Shown here in pieces: positions 25,747-33,724 of a DNA stretch of 48,023 nt. The notes beneath the pieces were generated by a model, which saw nothing but the letters and a program-made list of their open reading frames with translations, was not told the origin of the DNA and did no database searches. A program made the translations under genes and the position numbers. Source of the DNA: Lutibacter litoralis (lineage in GTDB: Bacteria; Bacteroidota; Bacteroidia; Flavobacteriales; Flavobacteriaceae); the NCBI RefSeq assembly GCF_014646675.1, contig NZ_BMNS01000011.1:1-48023 (forward strand), read 5' to 3'. Position 1 is the first letter of the stretch, and each line of letters starts with the position of its first letter.

Positions 25747-27474
25747 ATGGATAGAACACATCTATTAAACAAACTTTGGGAATATCAGTACCAATTTGGA
25801 TTTGTATCGGATGAGGCAGTCTCTATTATTTCAAAAAAATTAAATGTCTCAAATATTGAAATTGAAAGTGTTATCTCTTTTTATCACTTTTTTCATAAAG
25901 AACCAACCGGTAAACATACAATCTACTTAAACAACAGTATTATTTCCGAACTAAAAGGTTTTGAAGCTATAAAAGCAGCTTTTGAAAAAGAAACAGGCTG
26001 TACTTTTGATGAACAAGGAAATGATGAATTTTCTTTATTTGAAACCTCCTGTATTGGCTTAAACGACCAAGAACCTGCTGCACTTATTAATTTTATGCCA
26101 TTTACAGGTTTAACTCCTAAAAAAGTTAAACTCATCATTCAAAAAATTAGAAACGGTGAAAATGTAAAAGATTTTGCAAGCAACGTTAAAAGCAATATAC
26201 AATATATTCCTAAAGATGATAAAGCCATAATATTTAGACCATACGAAATGGGTGCAAGTATTAAAGAAGGTTTAAAACATTCACCTCAAGAGATCATTGA
26301 TAAAATATACAAATCTAAATTAAAAGGTTGTGGAGGAGCTTTTTTTGATGTAGGTTATAAATGGCAGTCTTGCAAAAATAATGAAGCTGATGAAAAATTT
26401 ATTATTTGTAATGCTGACGAAGGTGAGCCCGGAACATTTAAAGACAGAGCCATTTTTCAGCACTTGCCTGGATTGATAATTGAAGGAATGGTTTTAGCAG
26501 GATATGCTGTTGGAGCCAAGGAAGGCGTCATTTATTTACGTGCTGAATATCAATTTTTCAAAGAAGAATTAGAGGTACTAATTCAAGAATTTAAGAATCA
26601 AAACTTCCTAGGGAAAAATATTCAGGGAGTTAATGAATTTGATTTTAACATAAGGATCCAATTAGGAGCAGGCTCCTATGTTTGCGGTGCTGCTTCAGGT
26701 TTAATTGAATCTATGGAAGGTAGAAGAGGCGAGCCACCTGTACGTGCATGGTCGGCAACAAAACACGGTTTTAAACACAAGCCAACTGTTGTTAACAATG
26801 TTGAGTCTTTAGCCTATGCTTCTCGTATTATTGAGTTAGGTGAAGATTTCTTTTTAAGTATGGGAACTCCTAAAACTCCAGGCACTAAATTAATTAGTAT
26901 TTCTGGTGATGTTGCAAAACCTGGAATTTATGAAATTGAATACGGAACTTCTATTAGAGAATTATTAGGAATTGAAATGAGTCAAGCTACAGCTCCTTAT
27001 TTTGTGCAAGTTAGTGGACCTTCGGGAGAACCTGTTTCCCCAAGTGAATTTGACCGAAGAATTTGCATGGAAGATATTTTATGTGGTGGTTCGTTTATGG
27101 TATTTAATCGAACTCGGGATATTCTTCATATCCTTAGAAATTTTATGGAATTCTTCAAAGAAGAGTCTTGCGGAGTTTGTACTCCTTGCCGTGCTGGTAA
27201 TTTTATATTAAATGAAAAAATAAAAAAAATGCAACGAGGATTGGCATCTACAATAGAAATTGAAGAAATAAAAAAATGGGGAAATATCATTAAAATCTCG
27301 AGCCGATGTGGTTTAGGAAAGTCTTCACCAAACTCTCTTATTTATTCATTAGATAAGTTTAAAGAATATTTCAATTTAAAAATTGCTCCTGACAACGAAC
27401 TTCAATATGTTGAATTCGATATGGAAGCAGCAGTTTCTGAGTTTGATAGTATAATTAAAGACACACAATTATAG
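25747..27474 (+). CDS. hoxF: HoxF-like diaphorase subunit, copy 2 (altered NADH site)
   Basis: A 575-aa paralogue of the preceding protein, colinear throughout with clear but incomplete identity. The NuoE-like domain again keeps a single cysteine (C102). The FMN/NADH domain has CNADEGEPGTFKDR (221-234) and an intact [4Fe-4S] site (C475, C478, C481, C521). The pyridine-nucleotide site is more altered than in copy 1: KGCGGAFFDVG (193-203); GAASG (314-318) replaces GEETA, so both glutamates are lost; and VRAWSA (332-337) replaces the usual K/R-P-P-F-P, losing the phenylalanine that contacts NADH. It is followed after 17 bases by hoxUY, so it is translationally closer to the rest of the hydrogenase than copy 1 is. 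Confidence 0.9.
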   Translation: MDRTHLLNKLWEYQYQFGFVSDEAVSIISKKLNVSNIEIESVISFYHFFHKEPTGKHTIYLNNSIISELKGFEAIKAAFEKETGCTFDEQGNDEFSLFETSCIGLNDQEPAALINFMPFTGLTPKKVKLIIQKIRNGENVKDFASNVKSNIQYIPKDDKAIIFRPYEMGASIKEGLKHSPQEIIDKIYKSKLKGCGGAFFDVGYKWQSCKNNEADEKFIICNADEGEPGTFKDRAIFQHLPGLIIEGMVLAGYAVGAKEGVIYLRAEYQFFKEELEVLIQEFKNQNFLGKNIQGVNEFDFNIRIQLGAGSYVCGAASGLIESMEGRRGEPPVRAWSATKHGFKHKPTVVNNVESLAYASRIIELGEDFFLSMGTPKTPGTKLISISGDVAKPGIYEIEYGTSIRELLGIEMSQATAPYFVQVSGPSGEPVSPSEFDRRICMEDILCGGSFMVFNRTRDILHILRNFMEFFKEESCGVCTPCRAGNFILNEKIKKMQRGLASTIEIEEIKKWGNIIKISSRCGLGKSSPNSLIYSLDKFKEYFNLKIAPDNELQYVEFDMEAAVSEFDSIIKDTQL

Positions 27475-27491
27475 ATTGAAACCGAATAAAC

Positions 27492-28760
27492 ATGGAAAAT
27501 GTAACATTTAAAATAGACGGAAGAGATTGTATAGCTGAAAAAGGACAAAACCTAATAGAGGCTGCGAAACAAAATGGTATTTTTATACCAACACTTTGTC
27601 TCTTCAAACATTTAAACCCTATTGGAAGTTGTAGAGTTTGTACTGTAAAAAGTAATGGACGATCAATGGCTGGTTGTACATTAACAGTTGATGAAAATAT
27701 GGATTTTGAAGTAAACACTCCTGAATTACTAGATACACGTAAAGCAATTCTAGAAATGATGTTTGTTGAAGGTAATCATTTCTGTCCTTCTTGCGAAAAA
27801 AGTGGTGACTGTCAAATGCAAAATTTAGGTTATGAAACAGGCATAAGCCACACACGCTTCCCACACTTATTTGTAGATCGTAGAGTTGATGCTCGCCCTG
27901 AAAGAATCGTTATTAATCAAAATCGTTGTATCAAATGTAAACGCTGTATTGAAGATATTAAAACAGTAGATGGCTACAAAGTATTTAACTTAACTAACCG
28001 AGGTAACGATACTGTAGTTTCTGTAGACTATGAGCAAGAGGCAAAACTTTCTGAATCGGAAGCAGCATATGCTATGCATATTTGTCCAACTGGTTCAATT
28101 TTAGTTAAAGGAAAATCATTTAGTAAGCCATTTGGAGATCGTCAATTCGACTTTATTAACGCAGGTAAAAATGTTTCATTAACTGATTTTAAAAAGAACA
28201 AAATAACTAATTTTAATAGGAAAATACGCTTAGCAACAACTTCATTAGCTGGTTGTTTCGGGTGCCATATGTCACTTTTAGATATAGATTTAGGAATATT
28301 AGATTTATTAGAAGTTATTGAGATTAATAAATCTCCATTAACCGATATTAAACAATTTTCTAAAAGATGTGATATTGGTTTAATTGAAGGAGGATGTTGT
28401 AACACTGATAATATTGAAGTACTAAGAGAATTTCGTAAAAATTGCGATATTTTAGTATCTGTTGGTGAATGTGCTATTTGGGGTGGTCTTCCTGCAATTA
28501 GAAATACAATTCCTTTAGAAGAATGTTTAAGAGAATCTTATTTAGATTCTATGACAAGTGAAGAAGGTGAAACAATAATCCCAAATCATGAAGACATCCC
28601 AAAAATTTTGAACAAAGTATATTCTAACCATGAAGTGGTGAAAATTGATTATCACATTCCAGGATGCCCACCAAACGCAAATCACATTTGGAACGTTGTA
28701 AAAAATTTATTATTTGAAGGAGAACATGCAATTGAATTTCCTGAATTTAAGTATGACTAA
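27492..28760 (+). CDS. hoxUY: Fused HoxU-HoxY: Fe-S relay subunit joined to [NiFe] hydrogenase small subunit
   Basis: A 422-aa single chain. Residues 1-220 are HoxU/NuoG-N-like: [2Fe-2S] (C36, C47, C50, C62), His-ligated [4Fe-4S] (H96, C98, C101, C107) and [4Fe-4S] (C146, C149, C152, C198 in HICPTGSI). After a linker of about 25 residues, 245-422 are HoxY: LAGCFGCHMSLLD (C255, C258), GECAIWGG (C327) and PGCPP (C392), the four proximal-cluster ligands. In characterised Hox enzymes these are two separate proteins. No stop, frameshift or internal start with a spacer is visible at the junction. It follows hoxF copy 2 by 17 bases and precedes hoxH by 18. Confidence 0.93.
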   Translation: MENVTFKIDGRDCIAEKGQNLIEAAKQNGIFIPTLCLFKHLNPIGSCRVCTVKSNGRSMAGCTLTVDENMDFEVNTPELLDTRKAILEMMFVEGNHFCPSCEKSGDCQMQNLGYETGISHTRFPHLFVDRRVDARPERIVINQNRCIKCKRCIEDIKTVDGYKVFNLTNRGNDTVVSVDYEQEAKLSESEAAYAMHICPTGSILVKGKSFSKPFGDRQFDFINAGKNVSLTDFKKNKITNFNRKIRLATTSLAGCFGCHMSLLDIDLGILDLLEVIEINKSPLTDIKQFSKRCDIGLIEGGCCNTDNIEVLREFRKNCDILVSVGECAIWGGLPAIRNTIPLEECLRESYLDSMTSEEGETIIPNHEDIPKILNKVYSNHEVVKIDYHIPGCPPNANHIWNVVKNLLFEGEHAIEFPEFKYD

Positions 28761-28778
28761 TTTTAAAAATCAAAAAAG

Positions 28779-30230
28779 ATGAATAAGAAAAAAATAGTTA
28801 TAGAACCAGTAACACGCGTTGAAGGCCACGGAAAAGTGACCATAAAAATGGATGAAAATGGAAAAGTTGAAAATGCGTTTTTACATATTGTAGAATTTAG
28901 AGGATTTGAAAAATTTATACAAGGACATCCTTATTGGGAAGCTCCTGTTTTAGTGCAACGTTTGTGTGGAATTTGTCCAGTAAGTCATCACATTGCAGCA
29001 GCTAAAGCTATTGACCAATTAGTAGGTATAAATCCAGAGAATTTAACTCCAACAGCAACTAAACTGCGTAAATTACTACATTACGGACAAGTTTTTCAGT
29101 CGCACTCTTTACACTTTTTCTATTTAGCTTCACCAGATATTTTATTTGGAGTGAATGCTCCTGCAGAACAAAGAAATATTGTTGCGGTTGCACAGGCTGA
29201 TAAAGAACTTGCCAAAAAAGGTATCTTAATGCGAAAATTTGGTCAAGAAATTATCAAAGCTTTGGCTGGAAAAAAAATACACGGAATTTTAGCCGTTCCA
29301 GGCGGTGTTCATAAAACATTTACGAAAGAAGAACGTGAGTATTTTTTAGATGGAAAACAAATTCCAAATATTGATACTATGATTGAATGGTCGAAAGAAA
29401 TTATCGACTTTATGAAAAACTATCATTTTGAAAATGCACAATGGATAGATAATTTTGCTGCATACCCATCTAATCACCTTAGTTTAGTTCATAAAGAAAC
29501 TGGCGCAATGGAATTATATGATGGAGACTTGCGTTCTATTGATTTTGAAGGAAATGAATTGTTAAATATTCCAGATACTGAATATCGTAATCATTTTAAA
29601 GAAGCTGTTGAACCATGGTCTTACCTAAAATTCCCTTATATGACAAAATTCGGAAGAGAAAAAGGTTGGAACCGTGTTGGGCCATTAGCACGTATGAATA
29701 CGTGCACACATATTCCCACACCGTTTGCAGAAATTGAACGTCAAGTATTTAAAGGATACACACAAAATAAGCCCAATAATATGACAATGCATACACATTG
29801 GGCACGTTTAATTGAAATGTTACATTGCGCCGAATTAATAAAAGATTTATTGTTGGATGATGATTTAATGGGCACGGATTTAGTAACCCAAGGAACTCCA
29901 AGAAACAAAGGTATCGGTATTATTGAAGCACCAAGAGGAACACTTATTCACGAATATCATACAGATGATAAAGGTTTAATTACTAAATGTAATTTAATAG
30001 TATCAACAACTCATAATAACGAAGCTATGAATCGTGGAGTTAGAGCTGTTGCTAACGAGGTTTTAAGTGAAAAACCTGAAATAACGGAACCTATGCTTAA
30101 TCAGGTTGAAATGGCTATTAGAGCTTATGACCCTTGTTTAAGTTGCGCAACTCATGCCTTAGGACAAATGCCGTTAATAGTTCAATTAGAAGATAATCTA
30201 GGAAATATAATTGATGAAAAGATTAGATAA
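28779..30230 (+). CDS. hoxH: NAD-reducing [NiFe] hydrogenase large subunit (group 3d)
   Basis: A 483-aa catalytic subunit that binds the Ni-Fe(CN)2CO centre. Nickel ligands are C63 and C66 in RLCGICPVSHH and C453 and C456 in DPCLSCATH. The N terminus (IEPVTRVEGHGKVTI, then FRGFEKFIQGHPYWEAP) and the segment PTPFAEIERQVF...NNMTMHTHWAR closely follow Cupriavidus HoxH, placing it in group 3d. The 24-residue extension after H459 is the C-terminal peptide removed by the endopeptidase once nickel is inserted; that protease gene overlaps the end of this one. Complete and without missing ligands. Confidence 0.96.
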   Translation: MNKKKIVIEPVTRVEGHGKVTIKMDENGKVENAFLHIVEFRGFEKFIQGHPYWEAPVLVQRLCGICPVSHHIAAAKAIDQLVGINPENLTPTATKLRKLLHYGQVFQSHSLHFFYLASPDILFGVNAPAEQRNIVAVAQADKELAKKGILMRKFGQEIIKALAGKKIHGILAVPGGVHKTFTKEEREYFLDGKQIPNIDTMIEWSKEIIDFMKNYHFENAQWIDNFAAYPSNHLSLVHKETGAMELYDGDLRSIDFEGNELLNIPDTEYRNHFKEAVEPWSYLKFPYMTKFGREKGWNRVGPLARMNTCTHIPTPFAEIERQVFKGYTQNKPNNMTMHTHWARLIEMLHCAELIKDLLLDDDLMGTDLVTQGTPRNKGIGIIEAPRGTLIHEYHTDDKGLITKCNLIVSTTHNNEAMNRGVRAVANEVLSEKPEITEPMLNQVEMAIRAYDPCLSCATHALGQMPLIVQLEDNLGNIIDEKIR

Positions 30231-30657
30231 CATTCTCATTATTGGAATAGGAAATAACACTCGTCAAGACGATGGTCTTGGCTGGTGTTTTTTAGATAAT
30301 TTATTAAAAGAAGGCTACAACGAAGAAAATTTAGTATACAAATATCAATTAATGGTGGAAGATGCCGAATTGATAGCAGAATATGATACAGTTATTTTTG
30401 TTGATGCTTGTATATCTGAATTAAAAAATGGTTTTGAAATTGATCGTATTTACCCAGCCGAGAAAGTAGCGTTTTCTACTCATGAAGTTCCTCCTAATCA
30501 AATATTAAATTTATGTGAAAATATTTACAATAAAAACCCAAAAGCATTTATGATAAAAATTCAAGGGTATTTTTGGGATATTGAGATTGGACTTAGTGAA
30601 AAAGCCACAGAAAATTTAAAAAAATCTATTGAAGATTTTAAACTTTCAAGACTTTAA
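30214..30657 (+). CDS. hoxW: Hydrogenase maturation endopeptidase (HoxW/HyaD family)
   Basis: A 147-aa protease of the M52 family. Motifs: IIGIGNNTRQDDGLG (about 8-22, first metal ligand in the DD), FVDACIS (about 65-71) and FSTHEVPP (histidine ligand, about 90-97). It trims the HoxH C-terminal peptide after nickel loading. The frame opens with TTG at 30211, but ATG 30214 is the natural start; the gene overlaps hoxH by 17 bases, indicating translational coupling. The Hyp proteins needed for the metal centre are not encoded in this window. Confidence 0.9.
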   Translation: MKRLDNILIIGIGNNTRQDDGLGWCFLDNLLKEGYNEENLVYKYQLMVEDAELIAEYDTVIFVDACISELKNGFEIDRIYPAEKVAFSTHEVPPNQILNLCENIYNKNPKAFMIKIQGYFWDIEIGLSEKATENLKKSIEDFKLSRL

Positions 30658-30678
30658 ACTTACTTGGTTTAAAGTCTT
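30648..30678 (+). terminator. Hairpin at the end of the hydrogenase locus
   Basis: AAGACTTTAAAC (30648-30659) and GTTTAAAGTCTT (30667-30678) are perfect 12-base arms around a seven-base loop. The stem includes the hoxW stop codon (30655-30657). There is no T-tract after it, so it may be an atypical terminator or an mRNA 3'-end stabiliser. Confidence 0.55.
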
Positions 30679-30708
30679 ATAACAAAAATACTAAAAAGAA
30701 GTAACCAT

Positions 30709-31134
30709 TTATAAAGCGCCAAAAGCAGTAAGTACCAGTTTTCTGCCTCCGCCATAATCTCTGTGTTCACACAAATAAACACCTTGCCAGATACCTAAAT
30801 TTAGTTTGCCGTTTGTAATGGGAATCTGAATTGAACTTCCTAATAATGAACTTTTAATATGAGCTGGCATATCGTCTGCCCCTTCATAAGTATGAATATA
30901 ATACGGCATATTTTCAGGAACAATGTTATTAAAATGACTTTCAAAATCGGTTCTAACAGTAGCATCTGCATTTTCATTAATGGTTAAACTTGCAGAAGTA
31001 TGCTTTATAAAAACTTGTAATTGTCCAATTTTAATATTCTTTATTTGGGGCAACGCATTTATAATTTCAGAAGTAATTAAATGAAATCCTCTTTTAACTG
31101 GTTTTAAACTTATTTCATTTTGATAAAATTCCAT
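30709..31134 (-). CDS. YjbQ/UPF0047 family protein (secondary thiamine-phosphate synthase type)
   Basis: A 141-aa cytoplasmic protein with family landmarks GFHLITSEI, FIKHTSASLTINENAD (about 43-58), MPAHIKSSLLGSS and LGIWQGVYLCEHRDYGG (about 115-131). The conserved histidines and glutamate form the presumed active site. Some members have weak thiamine-phosphate synthase activity, but the physiological role is debated. It lies eight bases after the LhgO gene on the same strand, so the two may be cotranscribed, and it converges with the hydrogenase locus. Confidence 0.9.
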   Translation of the reverse strand: MEFYQNEISLKPVKRGFHLITSEIINALPQIKNIKIGQLQVFIKHTSASLTINENADATVRTDFESHFNNIVPENMPYYIHTYEGADDMPAHIKSSLLGSSIQIPITNGKLNLGIWQGVYLCEHRDYGGGRKLVLTAFGAL

Positions 31135-31142
31135 AAACTAAA

Positions 31143-32339
31143 TTATACTTTTTCAATAATTTCATCTGCAATTGCCAAACAAGCTGTTGCTGCTGGAGAT
31201 GGCGCATTTATTACATGAATATTATTTTGTTGTTTTTCAATTTTAAAATCATCAACCATATTACCGTAATAATCTATAGCCTGCGCCCTAACTCCAGATC
31301 TTGCAGGTTGCACATCATTTTCGGTTAGTGAAGGCATCATTTTTTGAAGCTCTTTCACAAATAACCGCTTAGAAAAAGCACGTTTGTATTCATCAATTCC
31401 TTTGCGCCAATGTTTTCCAAATAGCTTCCAGGTACCAAAAAAGGTTAAAGCTTCAAAAGTATCTTTTAAGCTAAAACTTATTCTATTATAACCTTCTCTT
31501 TTAAACGTAAAAACAGCATTTGGACCACATTCTATACTTCCGTCAACCATTCTTGTAAAATGAACTCCTAAAAAAGGAAATTTTGGATCTGGAACGGGAT
31601 ACACTAAATTTTTAATTTTATAAGAAGCTTTTGGAGTTAATTCAAAATAATCACCTCTAAAACCAACTATTTTTAGAGCTAATTTTATATTGTCTTTTTT
31701 AGCATTTCTATCGGATTGTAAACCTGTACAAAAAATTACTTGCGATGCTTCAAAAAAACCAGTATTTGTTTTAAGAATTGTTTTATTTTTTGAAGAATCT
31801 ATAATTTTTACTTCACAAGAAGCATAAAATTTACTGTTGGTATTCAGTCTTTCTATTTGACTTACAAACTCTTTACAAACTCCTACATAATCGATAATTC
31901 CCGCAGATGGAACCCATATAGCTTTTATACCTTTAATAAAGGGCTCTTTTTGAAGTATTTCTTCTGCAGTTAAAAAAGAAATTCCTTTTGTACCATTTTC
32001 AATTCCCCTTATATAAATATCATCTAAAATTGAAAGTTCTTCTTTTTTTGTTGCAACAATTATTTTTCCACAAACATCGTGTTTAACATTGTTTTCTTTC
32101 GCAAAATTAACTAATTGCGTATGACCGTCATTACAATTCTTAGCTTTATGACTTCCTGGTTTGTAGTAAATACCAGAATGCATTACACCTGAATTTCTTC
32201 CAGTTTGATGTTTACCAACTTCAGATTCTTTTTCTAAAATAGCAATAGATTTATTGGGAAATTTTAATTGTAATTTATAGGCTGAAGCCAAGCCAACTAT
32301 ACCGCCTCCAACAATTATAAAATCGTATTTATTGGACAT
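31143..32339 (-). CDS. lhgO: L-2-hydroxyglutarate oxidase
   Basis: A 398-aa FAD-dependent oxidoreductase of the DAO superfamily that oxidises L-2-hydroxyglutarate to 2-oxoglutarate. The FAD motif IIVGGGIVGLASAYKL (about 8-23) is followed by EKESEVGKHQTGRNSGVMHSGIYY, the stretch typical of LhgO, and near the C terminus PARSGVRAQAID. I chose ATG 32339 because it sits directly before the first beta strand; an upstream TTG would add six residues. The start overlaps the end of the MFS gene by 11 bases, implying coupled translation. Confidence 0.92.
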   Translation of the reverse strand: MSNKYDFIIVGGGIVGLASAYKLQLKFPNKSIAILEKESEVGKHQTGRNSGVMHSGIYYKPGSHKAKNCNDGHTQLVNFAKENNVKHDVCGKIIVATKKEELSILDDIYIRGIENGTKGISFLTAEEILQKEPFIKGIKAIWVPSAGIIDYVGVCKEFVSQIERLNTNSKFYASCEVKIIDSSKNKTILKTNTGFFEASQVIFCTGLQSDRNAKKDNIKLALKIVGFRGDYFELTPKASYKIKNLVYPVPDPKFPFLGVHFTRMVDGSIECGPNAVFTFKREGYNRISFSLKDTFEALTFFGTWKLFGKHWRKGIDEYKRAFSKRLFVKELQKMMPSLTENDVQPARSGVRAQAIDYYGNMVDDFKIEKQQNNIHVINAPSPAATACLAIADEIIEKV

Positions 32340-33639
32340 ATTTTGTTTTTCCAACAAAGTTCAGCAAAACAAAAGAAATTAAAAAGAAAACTGCTAAAAA
32401 CAATACACTATATTGCATAGAACCTGTTAAAGAAACTAAAAACCCGAATACAAGCATGCCAAAAACTATTGCAATTTTTTCAGTTACATCGTAAAAACTA
32501 AAATAAGTTGCGTGGTCTTTAGTTTCTGGCAATAATTTAGAATAGGTAGAACGGGAAAGTGACTGTATTGCTCCCATTACCAAACCAATAAGAGCTCCTA
32601 ATCCGTAAAAATAAAGATGTATATTTTCTTGAGATTTATCTAATAAAAAGGCAACAAAACAAACAATTGCCCAAATTAAAATGGTAATTTTTAAAGTTGA
32701 AATATTTCCTATTTTGTCCGATAACCGTGAGAATGCAAAAGCACCAATAATACCAACAATTTGAACCACTAAAATAACTGCTATTAAATCTAATGTAGGT
32801 AATCCCAATTCTTTACTTCCAAAGATACCCGCCATTAAAATAATTGTCTGAACTCCAACACTATACATAAAAAAAGAGCTTAAAAAGTATTTTAATTCTG
32901 GATGTTTTTTTAATTCTTTAGCTACTTTTTTTAGTTCGTGTAAACCTTTCCATATAAAATCCTTAGCAGGTTTTCTATTATATACATTATTTGGGAGCTT
33001 GGCATACGTTACTTGAGCAAATCCAAACCACCAAACACCAACAATTAAAAATGTTAATCTGGATGCAAAACCTGCATTGGGTAATCCAAATAATTCAGGT
33101 TTATTTATCATTACCAAACTTAATAACAATAATAAAATAGAACCAGAATACCCAAAAATAAAACCTTTAGCGCTTACATCATCTTGTTGCTCTGGATGCG
33201 CAACTTCTGGTAAATATGCATTATAGAACACAATACTTCCCCAAAAACCAATACTTGCCAAAATTGTAAATACAATACCTACCCATAAAGTTGCTTCTCC
33301 TTTAAAAAAGAACAAACTCATTACAGATAAAGAACCTAACAAACAAAATGCTTTTAAAAATTTTAATTTATTACCTGTGTAATCTGCAATACCAGATAGA
33401 ATTGGAGAAATAAAGGCAACTATTAAAAACGAAAAAGCCAAGGTATAATCGTATAATGTAGTTGGGTTCCATTGCGTGCCTAAAAAAGTAATTTTACCTT
33501 CAATATTTGCAAATGATTCCGTTAAACTACTGTAATAAATTGGAAAAACTGCTGTACTAATTACTAATGAATACACCGAATTTGCCCAATCGTAAAATGC
33601 CCATGCATTAATAAGTTTTTTATCGCCTTTTCTTAACAT
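32329..33639 (-). CDS. MFS transporter, UMF1/Atg22-like family
   Basis: A 436-aa protein with twelve predicted membrane helices. The opening INAWAFYDWANSVYSLVISTAVFPIYY is the signature of the UMF1 (Vacuole effluxer Atg22-like) family; helix 4 region GSIVFYNAYLPEVA and GAIQSLSRSTYSKLLPE support it. Bacterial members are thought to move amino acids or small metabolites, substrate unknown. It is translationally coupled to lhgO, suggesting a role in the same metabolic route, though this is only inference from position. Confidence 0.88.
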   Translation of the reverse strand: MLRKGDKKLINAWAFYDWANSVYSLVISTAVFPIYYSSLTESFANIEGKITFLGTQWNPTTLYDYTLAFSFLIVAFISPILSGIADYTGNKLKFLKAFCLLGSLSVMSLFFFKGEATLWVGIVFTILASIGFWGSIVFYNAYLPEVAHPEQQDDVSAKGFIFGYSGSILLLLLSLVMINKPELFGLPNAGFASRLTFLIVGVWWFGFAQVTYAKLPNNVYNRKPAKDFIWKGLHELKKVAKELKKHPELKYFLSSFFMYSVGVQTIILMAGIFGSKELGLPTLDLIAVILVVQIVGIIGAFAFSRLSDKIGNISTLKITILIWAIVCFVAFLLDKSQENIHLYFYGLGALIGLVMGAIQSLSRSTYSKLLPETKDHATYFSFYDVTEKIAIVFGMLVFGFLVSLTGSMQYSVLFLAVFFLISFVLLNFVGKTKYVQ

Positions 33640-33651
33640 AAATTTATAACT

Positions 33652-33681
33652 AAAAAAACCGTTTCATTTTAGAAACGGTTT
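33652..33681 (-). terminator. Terminator of the M48 peptidase gene
   Basis: Minus strand: AAACCGTTTC (33681-33672), six-base loop, GAAACGGTTT (33665-33656), then a T-run. It lies 44 bases past the peptidase stop and just before the MFS gene start. Confidence 0.85.
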
Positions 33682-33724
33682 ACAATATACTATAATTATT
33701 TTTTAATTATTTTAAACACATTAA

